Shown here: positions 39,991 through 52,204 of the stretch, piece after piece | Position numbering within the stretch: the stretch's first letter is position 1 | Layout of the letters: the number at the start of each line of letters is the position of its first letter | NCBI GenBank assembly: GCA_037389465.1 | Contig: JAZARR010000200.1 | Span: 4,223,501 to 4,287,500, forward strand | Origin: Baylisascaris procyonis | Taxonomy: Eukaryota > Nematoda > Chromadorea > Rhabditida > Ascarididae | Reading direction: 5' to 3' | DNA: 64,000 nucleotides | Notes under the pieces: model-generated | What the model saw: only the letters and a program-made list of their open reading frames with translations | The model's database searches: none | What the model was told of the DNA's origin: nothing | Made by a program: the position numbers and the translations under genes

Positions 39991-42900
39991 ATGTCCCAAA
40001 ATTCTAATTCATGTGCTGAGAGTGGCAAAGAAATCACCACGATACCAAATTATTGTTTTTCAGTTAGCCAGAACAATACGAAAGGACTGCACCGTGAGAC
40101 AGCCTCGGAACAAGCACGCAAAGGTATAGACAGATGGAATATTCGGGACGCTGAGCATCGGAATCAAACGGAAGCAACGACTGTACCGAATTCTGCTCTC
40201 ATGCTGAAATTCAAACATGGCATAGCACTGTACAGAAACATTCCAACTACACCTCACAGAGAAGAGCGAAATTTGGGCAGGCGAAGGATGGTGATAATAG
40301 CCTTAAGGAGCAATGAAACAACTCAGTCTGACCTTCAAAGTGGTCTAGAGGTGCAACAACATATGAATAATAAAACGGAAAACCGACTAATTGATAAGCA
40401 CAGTACGACTGAAAACTATACAATAAAAGGAGGGCAAGATGCAGAGCCGGATGTGACTTACACTGCTATCGACCATCAAACAGAGCAAGAAAATGAAACG
40501 GAGCTTATAAGGAAAACAAAACAAGGCGATGAGCATAGAAACCAAGATGAATTACTACACTCATCTATTGAAAATGAAACTTTTATTGCTGCAATACAAA
40601 CGAACAAGATGCCTGACATGAAAGATCCCTCAATTCGTGTGGGAGAGGAAGCATCGAAGATGATTTTTGATGAGAAATCTGGAAATAATAAAAAAGAGGA
40701 CAATTCCAACAGATCGTCGACAATGGTTCGCCATCAATACGCGCGAGAAGGGAAACGAATAAGCGGTGAAAACGGTGAGGATATTCCGGCTAAGAGTGAT
40801 GCCGCCATTAATGATAATGGTGATCAAAAGACAGGTGAAAATGTAGAGCCGAGGTGGAAGATGGAAACAAAGATAAGAGACTCCAGTAGTCAGGACCACT
40901 TACAAGAGCGCATACAACGCGTGAAACGAGAAGTGAAGAAGAATATTTTAGGCAATGCCGGACAGCGTGATGACACGGTGACAACCATAAGTGATCATGA
41001 ATATACGCTACATCAACCACAATTGGAAAATGAGTCTTTCAAGCTATTTATGCCTTTTCATGTTCAATCAGACTTGACTACAGACGTGGCCACAGCTATT
41101 ACCGATACTGACGTATCAAAAATGCAGTTCACAGGAACAGATAGGCGTAACAGTAAAGGTGTCACTGCAAAAACTACTGAACGGTTCAACGAAGAAACTG
41201 GCGGCCAACCGCGGTTGTCGCCCAGCGGTGAAACACAGAATAGAGTGACCTTAATGAGCAACAACAAAGGAATAGAAAATCTCAGTGGCGATCGCGCAAC
41301 AGCAGTCGATGGAAAATGGACTGGAACAATGATAGCACAGAAGACAATCGAAAGCAACAAAACCACTGCACTGCCGCGATATCAGAATTTACAGGGCTCG
41401 ATTTCATTGGCTCATCACCGAGGCGCTTCTGATCATAGTGAACAGGAAATTGAAAGCCATACACAGTCACAGACACACCGCGATGTCAATGAGGGAGCTA
41501 GCGGGAAGAGCATCATAAGCGAAACCACAGAATGGAACGACGGAACAGAAGACGATGATCCTGTGAATCATACTGCTTCGAACTCCAGGATGCTCGATAG
41601 AACAATAAAAGCAAATTATGATGAACCCATGACAACGAAAAGCATTACGAAGGAAATGAATCCCTCCACTATCCATTCGATCACCACTGAGGTGAATGCG
41701 AAGAGTGAAGGCAACAACGAATTGAGCACAACGATGAAAATCGAAGAAAATCAAGTCACCTTTGAGAAAAGTAAGAGTACGATGAGACAGAGAGCCATTA
41801 GTGAAAGCGACGATAGTGGGCATGAGTACACATCAAGAAACATTCAGAAAGTCAACAGTGGCGTAAGCAATGAAAGAACATCTACAGAGAACTATTTCAC
41901 AGATTCCATTCATCTGGAGAGATTCACCGAAATCCCTAACGATGACATATCAACCAGCATTGACAGCGCTAACGAAGTTGTTGACGACACGTCAACTAAG
42001 GAAACGAATGAAATTGAGGAAATCGACTACGCAAAAACAACTGGTAAAGTGCCGGAAGACTATAGTGGAAACAAAGGCTTTCGAACTACAGCGGCTGAGA
42101 AGGAGAAAATTGGAACGTTCACTAGCTTGGAATCAGAACCAACCGCCGAAGAAAATAACAGCAGTGATGACGGAAGCAAGAAGACAGGAAATCCGACAAT
42201 CGTCCTCGTTACAAAAAGGGATGAACAGCAAAGCACCGCAAAAAACCAAAGAACTGAACCCAGTGAAATAATTGCATATAACACATATTCAGCATCGGAA
42301 CGAATCCTCGAGCATTTGAAAACAATAGAACGCTTTGGGAGCGTTCAAGGCCATTCAAACAAAGACGACACGACACAAGCACAGGAATCTGGCGATGTGA
42401 AAGATACTGAAAGACAGTTTGTCAGGACAACAGATTGGGTTTCTGAAGAAGACGCTAACCATCACAGTACTGACAAATTACGCGCCACGGAAGCCGAAAA
42501 GTACGAGACTAAACCAATCAATGAAGCGGAGGTCGGCATCAGTCAAAGAGCGAAAGGAACTACGGAGGAGGAAACGGCCAATGCGCACACAATAGGGAAT
42601 GCACCGACTGCTTCACGATCAGACGAAAAAAACAGTCAAATAAAAATAGATGGATATACAACGCAGGGTGAAAAGAATGAGCACGGGCTGAGTCATGAGA
42701 CGATAGAAAGACTTCACGATCTCACAGATCCCATTGAATATGCTAGTGAAAAAATCGTTCCTGTGACAAAAGTACTCTCATCTCTCAGCACCAAAGAGCT
42801 TCCCACGGAAAAAGAACAATCACCTGAATCTAATGGATTGAGTAGATCATTTGAAGCTTCCGAAAATGCCTTCAATGTTATGTCCATAGCTGGAGCAATG

Positions 42901-45900
42901 ACCGATGAAATAAGCGACAAAGTCGACCACTCCACAGAATTATCTCCTAATCCTGGTCTATTTGTAACAGCCACTAGCAAAAAAACAGTGATGTTTGCCG
43001 AAACCACGGTGGAATCAAATGATAAAGATGGGGCAGGGAGCACGACAGATACGACTGAACAGGATAGAACTATGTCTCAAACTGCCGGAAGTAAGATTGT
43101 TCCGAATGAAGACCACTCAACACATGAAAAATTAGATGCAGAAGCTACTAATCAACGCAGCGAAGCGACGAAGGCACCAAATCGGCCGAATGAAGAAGGT
43201 AGTACTATAATGGCGGAGAGTTTAACAAGAACAGTGAATTCTCCAAATATTTTAAACCATAGCGCTGAATATTTTACAAACACTCACGCTAACGACGTTC
43301 AGAGAAGTCCATTACCAAGTGTCATTGCTATCGATGATTACTACAGTGGAAGCGAACGCCATAGAATGAGTGAACAAACGAAAAGAGCTGAATATCGTTA
43401 TGATCATACCGCCGAGGAACAAAATACGGTGATAAATTATGACAGTATACACAATCTCGAGACTCGTCATACGCAATCTCGCGTGACTATTGAACAACTT
43501 GGAGTTGGGTCACAGAGAGAGACAAGTGTAAGTCATCGATCAGGATCTCTTAATATAACCAATGGAATGCAGCAAAGTCGTGAAAGCTTCATTGATCATA
43601 AGACTACGGAAAAATACAAAAACACAAGTAATTTGAAAGGATACACTATGTTTTCAGAGCAATCCTTCAACAATGGAAACCCTCTTACACCAGATGTCAA
43701 GGCGCTTTCAAGCGACGAAGGTGCGGAAAACGGAGCACCTCCCCAAAGCACCTTCCCCATAGTTGAAACGAATGGGACTGATGATAAAATCCAGAAACAT
43801 CTTACAGAAGATTCCAGTACAAATTCAAATCGAGACAAAACAGAAGTGGGAACAAACCAACAAAACATGTTCAGCGTGATCAGCGCAACTCATTCATATG
43901 GCGCAAATGAAACACATCGACTGATTGATGTCACCGCGGCTACAAATGATGAAAGCATAAAGAATGAAAGCAATCAGGAAAAAGACTTCACGATGGCTCA
44001 AGAAAACAAGACCAATAGTATGGAGGAGATTTCAGTAACTTCAGGTGGGGAAGAGGCACGAACCGAAATAAGCCATGAAGAAGACTCCACCATGCACAAC
44101 GTAATCGGAACCGAAGACGGCGAGAAGTATCCTGTGTCATACGACACTTTTATCTCAAATCTAGCAAACTCCCAACACGGTTCCACAATATTTCTTGTCT
44201 CCCAGGCTCAAGACAAAAGCGAACTAAATCCATCGGCAAATGAAAGTACTCCATCCGTCCGAGAAGAAAGACAACCAACCAACTCCAGCATCTTTGATGA
44301 AAGTGGAGATTATGAGAAAACCGAGGTCACAGCAACTTTAGGCGTGGAAGAAGTAGGGACTGAAAGAAGTCAGCAAAGCAACTCGGCCATGCTTGACATA
44401 ACCGGAAAAAAGGACAACAGCGAAAGATATCCTTCGCCAAATGATATCGCGATGTCAGATAAGGAAGGAACTCAGCCGGGCAGCTTCATCACCGGTGAAG
44501 AAACTGGCTCGGAAAACAGAAACGAAATGCAAACAATTTCAGACGCAGGAAGTGAGCAAACAGGAAGAACTCAGCAAGGCGAATTCACTATGTTCGATGT
44601 GACTCGAACCGAAAGTAACGGCGAGAAGTACCTTTCACCAATCGATATTTGGATCTCAAATGAAGAAGGCCAAGGGCAACGTTTCACCATGGCAGATGCA
44701 ACTGAAACTGAAGATAAAGACGGAAAACGTTCTTCAGCAGATGATCTCGCGACATCGAACGGAGAACGAACCCAGCCACTCAACTTCACCACAACTGATG
44801 AAGTTGGGATGGAGAACGGAAATGAGGTGTTACTAACTCTAGACGCAGAAGATGCACAAACTGAAAGAAATCAGCAAGGCGACTTCACCATGCTTGACAT
44901 GACAAGGATGGAAGACAACGATGAAAAATATTTTTCACCAAATGAAATTCCGATCTCAAATGGAGGAGAGCAATTGCCAAGTTTCACCACGGTAGATCTA
45001 ACCGAGACTGAAGATAGAAGCGAAAAACATCCTTTGGCAACTGATACCATAGCGTCAAATGAAGCCAACCAACAAGGCAACTTCAGCATAGTTGATGAAA
45101 TGGCGACTGGCAACAGAAGCGAGATATTAGTCACTTCAGGTGAAGATGCGCCACGGAGTGAAAGAAGTCCGCGAGATGACTACACAGTGCTCGATGTAAC
45201 TAGAGCTGAGGATAACGGCAAAATGTACTCTTCATCACGTGATATGCTCATTTCAAACGGAGAGGGCTCACTATACAACTTTACCATCGTTGTTGTTACT
45301 GGGACTGAGGACAAACGCGAAAAGCATCATTCGGTAAATGACATTACGACATCAAACGGAGGAGGTCAATCACACCTCGGCACAGTTGATGGAAGTGAGA
45401 TTGACAACACAACCGAGGTTTTAGTGACTTTGGGGACAGAAGAAACACGAACTGAAAGAAGTGAGGAAGTCGATTTCAGTATGCGTGATGAGACTGGAAT
45501 TGCGGATAATGGCAAACGAACTCCTTCATTAAATGATATTCTGATCTCAAAAGGAGAAGGCACGCTCCACAGCTTTGCCGCAGTTGTTGAAACTGAAAAT
45601 GAAGGTAAAAGCAAAGGACAATATCCGGCAACTGATCCCCTGACTTCAAACAGTGAAGGAACTCAGCCAGGCAACTTAACAGCGATTGATGCGACTGACA
45701 TCGACAATAGAAACGACGCGCTAGTACATCCAAGTGCAGATGGGGCACGAACTGAAGAATACCAACAAGATGACTTCACAGCACTCCGTTTATTTGGAAG
45801 TGAGGAAAGCAGCGGGAGATATTCACCGCCATATGATGCTTTGACTTCAGATACAGTAGGGGCATCGTTCATTTTCACCATGGATGTTGTAAGTGAGACT

Positions 45901-48900
45901 GAAGATAACGAAAGAAGAAATCCTTCGTCAGATTATAGTGCGACTTCAAATAGGGAGCAAAGCCAGCCAGACAACTTCACCAAGGCTGACGAAACTGGGA
46001 ATGACATTAGAAGTGGACAAGATTCCACGGCAGGCCACACGATAGCCCTAAGCAAAGAAACGGCAGAAAATACAAGCCAACCTAATGTGTACTTCACGGC
46101 CGATCTAAACTACAATAATATCAAAAACGAAAAACATTCGACGGCAGACTTCGTGTTCAGCTTCAGTGGAGATGAGAGTGAGCTCAGTAACTTTACCACG
46201 ATCGGTGCAGACGAGGCCAAAAAGACTAGTGATGTGCATCGTGCCGAAGAAAACACAATAGCTTCAAGCCTAAAGCGAACAAGCACTGAAACCAGTCAGA
46301 ACTTCATCAGAACCCTTACAAGTGCGGTAGAAGGCGACAGCGAAATCCATATTGAAACAGACGGAGCATTAACCTTCAGTGACGGGAAAATTGAAAGTGA
46401 TGAGGTTGGAATAAATAGTTTCGCTAGTGCTTATGCAACTGGCACTGATGGAGAAAATGTTAGAAGTAATGCAACAGATGTGATGGTGAATACCATTGAA
46501 GAAAGGACAGAAGGTGGAATGAAGTTGTCAGATAACTCTTCGATGGATCCTATGACTACGGCTTCTAATAAAAAGGAAAGCTTCCTCACAACAAGTAGTT
46601 TAGTGATTTCAAGTGGAGAGAAAATCGAAAACCAAGCGTATCATCCAAAAATTACCACAATGGATAGCACAGCAAGTGCCGACGACAGAAGTGAAGGAGA
46701 TGCATCGGTGGATCTTCTGATAACATGGCCTGAGCAACGAACAAGCCGATTGACTTTCCTTCCTACTAACGTCACAGTTGGGAGCAGTGCTGAAAAGTTG
46801 ACGCATTCTGCTGTGGATGTCAGCATGACTACAAACGATCTGTGGTCAGAAGATGGAATGTCAAAGAACTTAGGTGTGCCTAGCCTATTGGGGACTCATG
46901 ATGAAATTTCCGTTACCGTACCGACCAATAAGCGTGGAGATGATATGATGGCAATAGAGAGCTTTTCATCTGAAATTTTCCAGAAAATTCCTGTGACAGT
47001 GGAAGACAATAAGCTTCCCTTGAGGCCACTACCTACTGAGATATCTGATAGCATTGAAAATACTAAGCGAGACGAAAATAAGTATGGATATTCGGTGCAA
47101 ATTGCAGCAACAGCTGTATCAAGCGGAATCGATGCGGTAGATGGCTCCTCTGAAAATGACCGTAGCGACGTCCCATGGCAAGACAGTGAGCTGAATGGTA
47201 TTGTGCAGACCGATTTCTCGAAATTCGGTGGATCTACCGCATCAAAATCACAAGATCAGCTCATCAGTGACAGAAGTCCACTTTCGACTCAATTTATAAC
47301 CAATAGGGAAGCCACACCAATTTCACTACCTGATGAAATCACAAAGTCAGGAAGTCAAGGAAGTATAGAGCGGGACACTGCCGGAGACAGTGACCGACCA
47401 TCGTACGGGAAAAACAACGAAAAGACTAGTAAAATAAGCACTGCAGGTATAGGAGGAATGGTCGCCTGGCAAACAGCCATAGAATTGACAACACTATTGC
47501 GGTTTAACGACTCGGATAGCGGTATCGCCGATCAAAGATCACATCATGTAACTCAGCCTAACGAAGAGGTCCCTACAGCACCTGCTTCAATTACCCAGTC
47601 AACTCGAACATCCCATATCAGCATTGACAGTACCACCCATGAAGAAAAAACAAAGGCCTCCACCTCATCAGCGCCAGATGGTATTTCGTTAAAACAGCAT
47701 ACCACAAGTCAAAGAATTGGAGATAACAAAACGGGTACACTTCAGCGTACCTTATCATCTAAATCAAGTGTCACAGCGACGCTTGGGCAAATCACTGAAA
47801 ACAACGAGCATATCGAGATGGGAGAGCTAAGCACTTCGAACAGAAAGTACAACACTCTTACCAATGACTCTCAGGTGACGACCGATACCTCTCGTGGTAC
47901 TACAGACGTCTCATCGCCTAATGTGAGAGAGGCAGGCGACGGTGATGATAGTAGCTACCACGACCTTATGAATACTACCCCATATGGAAGACATTTTACA
48001 AGTAGTTCAGATGGTACGGTTGATAGCGTTACTATCGAGTCATTGGAGGCAACACAGCAAACATTTTCCATATGGCACGATATAAGTTCATTCAACGACA
48101 CGATACATACAACTGAGAATGTGAAAGCAACTCAAATAGAACAACAAACTGAAGAAGCAACTCAGAAAATTGCTGCTCTGAAAGCAGATAGCAGTAAAAT
48201 GACGCTGATATCCATCGTTCCCGATAGAAGTGATAATCTCTTCCAAACCAGTGATAGCACACAGAACTACGCACAAGATGGAAACAATACGACGCAAGAT
48301 TATCAAAATGAACACACACTGACGTATGGCGAAGCATTGCCTGATGGAGATTATCGTACAAATAATAAGAAGCAAACACTATTTCCCACAAAGAACATAA
48401 ATTATCCATCCAGAAGTACGAATGGACAATCAATGTCTCCTTGGTACAGCAAGGATAGCCATCATTTAGAAGGAACAAAAGTTTATGCGAACAAATATTC
48501 GTCAGATAAAAATGCTGCAAGTGATACCAGCGAAGCTCATAACAATGTAGAAGCGAAGGTAACCTCAGTTATTCCGGAGAAGACAATGGGGAGTAAGGAA
48601 ACGACTCACAGCACAGGAGAAAAAAGCCTGCCTACTTTATCAAATTTAAATCTTCATTCTCAACTAGCAATCCATACAGGTCAGTTAACAAATTCGAGCC
48701 ATGCATTCATAACAAATGCATTCGTTGGGACCACCACAACTTTTCGGCAACTTTCAAGTACCATGCCCATGCCAACACATCCTGAGATTAAGACAGATCG
48801 CGCTCTTACCTCAGAAAGTTGGCATTCCAATCCTAATGTCGGACAGGGAACAGCATCTAAAAACATGCCAACAACTGCATTAAAGCAAACTGTTTATGGC

Positions 48901-49864
48901 GGAGATAACACGAAAAGAGCAGATCAAGTGCACACTACAACAGGATCGAGCCATCTTACGCACAATACTCAAAAAGACTGTGGAAAGGGGGTACAGTGTT
49001 CACAAGAGTTCAGTGGACAAATTTCTATGTCCACTGAGAGAAGAACTGAGTCGGAGACGTACGATACTATAAAAAGATGTGAACTCGGAGGGCAGTGCAG
49101 CACAACAAACGAGCAAAACTCGAGTAGCAGTCATGAAAGCGGTAATGTAAATGACGATGGAGGATCAAGTCCCACCGTTGCATCCACTCAAGATCAAAAA
49201 TTTTCCCAATCGGATGAACGCAACAAGCAAGAACGAGCGAGTTCTCCCAGTTCCGTAGGCAAACACTCCTCTCCTCAACATAATGAAATTAAAACATCGC
49301 TCCAAATAAGTGAATGTCCACATAGCTCAGATCATCTCACTGTTGAAGTTGGCTGGCTTAAGAGTTCGACAAAAGGTGAGACTTCGCCAAGCAGTTACCA
49401 AATCACCGAAAACGCTCATGCTAGCTTAAGAGCTTCCATATCTTCATGGCCACTTAATCAGTCTTCCCACCTCGGTCTCTCTACAACATCAAAATCAGAA
49501 ATGAGCGGAAAAGCTTCACAGCATGAAAATCCCGAACCTGAAGGAACCAAATTATCACCAATGCCTCCAATAGACAGCCATTCCATTACTGTGAGACCGG
49601 CGGAGTATGAAGCTCGTTATACGCGTACTATTTCACACTCATCATCTCTCCCTTATCGACTACTGTCATCTGTCAAGAACACAAAGTTGGAACGACCAAC
49701 GTGGACAGACGTTAATGGTTCCGTATTCACGAAAAGTGTATCTCATTCGACCACCACCATTGATCTGCCGTCTAAACATGGAATCGACACAAACAACTCA
49801 TCTACCCGATGGAATGGACCTCTTCAAACTGACCCACTACATACCATGTCTGCTACAAGTGGAT
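39991..49864 (+). CDS. Giant exon encoding a Thr/Ser/Glu/Asp-rich region
   Basis: The frame is open without interruption from the ATG at 39991 to TAA at 49929, far beyond chance. A consensus donor lies inside its end: AGTGGAT|GTAAGTTG, with the last exon base at 49864 and phase 1. The 21 codons after it are hydrophobic and low-quality intron sequence. An in-frame TGA lies at 39982-39984 just before the ATG. The alternative start of the exon is 40064, after ATTGTTTTTCAG. Two short Cys motifs near the end (CGKGVQCS and CELGGQCS) break the Cys-poor composition. Confidence 0.9.
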
Positions 49865-51950
49865 GTAAGTTGAATTTATTCTTAATTCATGGCTTTTGTT
49901 TTCTCTTTTTCTGTAAATCCACCATATAAATTGACTGTGAATGCCTAAAAATTTCCATTTTTCTGCTTCAGCTTCTGCTTGGGACTTCTCATTTCAAAAC
50001 TATGAAATCATAAAACTACAATTTGCTCGGTTTTGGAATTAGCTTCGAGCAAAACTAATAACTTACGGGAGTATATATCTCAAAGACATCAGAAGAGAAT
50101 TAAAAACACGTATTCCTATCTCGTGATATCTCGTAGATGCGGGCTGAATTACATGCAAGTTTTTTCTAGTTATTCAAGCACTCTTAGATGTGCTAGATCT
50201 GTATTATCCACTTTCAGTAGTTATATATTCCTTGAAGTTATGCGTTGCACTACCTGCTCATTTTCGGGACCATGAATACGAATATCCCCTCATAAGTTAA
50301 CGACTCATATATGAACCTATGTCATGTGTATGTTTGCGTGAACCTAACATTTCACTTTCACCAATTCATTACCCTTTGCAGCATAATTGTTCAGCATCTA
50401 CATATTGTTGTTTCAGAGTTGTTGAGCCACTTTTGCAGCACATTGAATTGGTTCTATTATTTGGCCTTTTGCCGAATATATTTAAGTTTAGCACATTCGG
50501 CATGGTAATAACTATCCTAAGCTAATCGCTAAGCTAACCAACGCATAGCTTCTCCACTTTTTTCTCTCTATCGCCAATCTTTCTTAGTTTGTTCTCGCAA
50601 GGTGCACCTCGCTTTCAGCTATACCGTGGTATTCATAATGAAATTCTCTGCCTTAACATCGGATGTGCAATTTTGCTCTATATTCTTTTTTTTTTCTGCA
50701 CTGGTTGTTTTTACAAGAGAAGCATTTTACAAAAATTTGATACGGCCCCAATAAATGGACATAACTGATGCATATCATGACGCGATTGTGCATTAATTCA
50801 TCATTGTCTAAATCAGGTTCGACCAGCAGTACTTAACACAATTATCGTCCCTTCGCATCAACCTTCCACATGGTTTTCATGATGATTTTTGAAGAATCGA
50901 ATAATGTTGCAGTTCTCTTGCAGTGGTTCTCTGTCCTCCTCCGGTTGTCAGTTTGTTTCACACGAATTTGCCATCACCCGATGATGGCCATATCGTTGGC
51001 TATCAGCCCGTCGGCACTATCATTGTACATGTATGCGCCAGCAACTATATCTTTTCGTCTAGTCACCAACCCGTCAACGTTTACGTATGTCTTGACGACG
51101 GCCAGTGGACGGACAATATGAGAGGAGAATCATGCCAACGTAAGTAGATTCACCTTAGATTATGTTTATTGACTCCATTTACAGAGGTATTGCTTCAATA
51201 GCTTAGAAGGAAAATCAAACCAGTAGGTCTTGAGTGCGACGGAGGACGAGCCGATGGGAAGGGGTTAGGGAAAGGATAGGAAGGAACGGGGAATGTGGAA
51301 AATTCTTCCCCCACATGGAAAACCGCCAAGGATAAATAAGACACTTCCCTGAGCAATGATGTTGTGCCTGTCTGGAATGTGATTCTTTAAATCTTAACCA
51401 CCCGAGATTTGTTGAATTTTCTTCACTGAGACGCACTCAGGTGCTTTATTTTTGACTTTCTCAACTAATATTCGGGCCCCTAGGCTTGAAGGAAATCATC
51501 GCCCAATTTTGGACAAGTTAGTCACATTCATTGAATGAAATACTTTTCGAAAAATACCGGATGTGATGATCTAGATTTGTTGGAATATTGTAAGAAGGTC
51601 TGAAAAATGAGCCCTTTGATTCTTTGCTACACTTTTCTCGTCTACTCTACTTTTACTCACACGGTACAACCGATACTGTTTTCTTACCACCGATTTGTGA
51701 ACTTTGAAAAGTAGAAAGATCGCAAAGTTTTGCTGGTAAATTTCTATTCTTTCGTCCTTCTATTTGATTCAAACCACGGTTAGATTTGCGCAACACCGAC
51801 CTGAAAATAATTCCCTATTTGCACAAATCTATAAGAAACAACATCCATTTCCTTTTAGATGCATCAAAATTTCATATGCAAGAAGTGTCATTGCAAACAA
51901 ATTTCCTTCAGACCACAGTAGGAAGTAACAACGTCAATCGAAGAATGTGA
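39991..51950 (+). CDS. Giant mucin-like protein with a C-terminal Sushi/CCP domain
   Basis: The gene model has a first visible exon of about 9.9 kb, a CCP exon and a probable short last exon (39991-49864, 50924-51139, 51859-51950). Both junctions are phase 1 and read through. The product would be about 3,390 residues. It is highly hydrophilic, very rich in Thr, Ser, Glu, Asp and Asn, with many N-X-S/T sequons and almost no Cys before the last tenth. Residues 1333 to about 2100 are a 33-residue-subunit repeat. A furin-like site RVKR lies at residues 310-313. The CCP domain follows at the C-terminus. The composition suggests an extended, glycosylated extracellular or matrix protein. No transmembrane segment is visible at the C-terminus, so it may be secreted. 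The 5' end is uncertain: a strong TTTTTCAG acceptor at 40063 could mark the true exon start, with a signal peptide upstream. I do not recognise a named orthologue. Confidence 0.75.
43987..46290 (+). repeat. Higher-order protein-coding repeat: 33-residue subunits A-B-C
   Basis: Subunits begin with a conserved F or S followed by a short hydrophobic patch. Starts are at 43987 (C), 44086, 44182, 44284 (A-B-C), 44383, 44485 (A/B hybrid, C), 44584, 44683, 44785 and so on to 45976. More diverged copies follow at 46093 and 46192. Spacing is 99 bases for most subunits and 96-102 for some. A types look like FTMLDxTRxEDNxEKY...ISNG, B types like FTTVDxTETEDxxEK...TxPxN, and C types carry NxxEVLVTxGxxxARTER. 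Three subunits make a supra-unit of about 297-300 bases. The subunits differ from each other much more than same-type copies do, so subunit divergence preceded amplification of the triplet. Confidence 0.9.
50924..51139 (+). CDS. Sushi/CCP-domain exon of the mucin-like gene
   Basis: The acceptor TCTCTTGCAG and donor CCAAC|GTAAGT bracket exactly 216 bases, phase 1 at both ends. The 72 residues begin near CPPPVVSLF, continue through GYQPVGTIIVHVCASNY, and end with VCLDDGQW and GESC. The four Cys in this spacing, the Gly-Tyr and the Gly-x-Trp before the last Cys fit a Sushi (CCP/SCR) domain, an extracellular protein-binding module with two disulphides. A symmetric phase 1-1 single-exon CCP is the classic shuffled-module arrangement. 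Confidence 0.82.
51859..51950 (+). CDS. Probable last exon of the mucin-like gene
   Basis: The acceptor ATTTCCTTTTAG at 51858 continues phase 1 from the CCP exon, giving about 30 residues (HASKFHMQEVSLQ and on) to TGA at 51948-51950. Candidate poly-A signals AATAAA follow at 52190 and 52199. A competing acceptor near 51483 would give a shorter tail. This exon is supported only by splice signals and phase. Confidence 0.4.
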
Positions 51951-52189
51951 AGCAACGTTGCTGGTCGATGCTACGAGATTATAATGAACAATCTCAAAAT
52001 CTTCTTATGAAAACCCTGACGCCAACGGTTATGTTTTGTAGCGGGAGTGGAATTCGGTTTCGTAGCTGGAGTGGAATTTAACTGGGAAAAAACGTGTGTA
52101 TTATAATGGTCCTTTGAGAAAAAAAAACTTTTTTGGCATTTCTCCCACTTTTTACATCTCCTCGTTTAGCATTGCGTTGTACGCATGCC

Positions 52190-52204
52190 AATAAATACAA
52201 TAAA
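52190..52204 (+). promoter_or_regulatory. Candidate poly-A signals of the mucin-like gene
   Basis: Two overlapping-range AATAAA hexamers (52190-52195 and 52199-52204) lie about 240 bases after the proposed stop codon, which is a plausible 3' untranslated length for a nematode gene. Confidence 0.4.

Noticed and set aside
40060..48866. Many minus-strand and alternate-frame open frames over the giant exon
   Set aside because: They are shadows of the long plus-strand frame, whose composition disfavours stops on the other strand.
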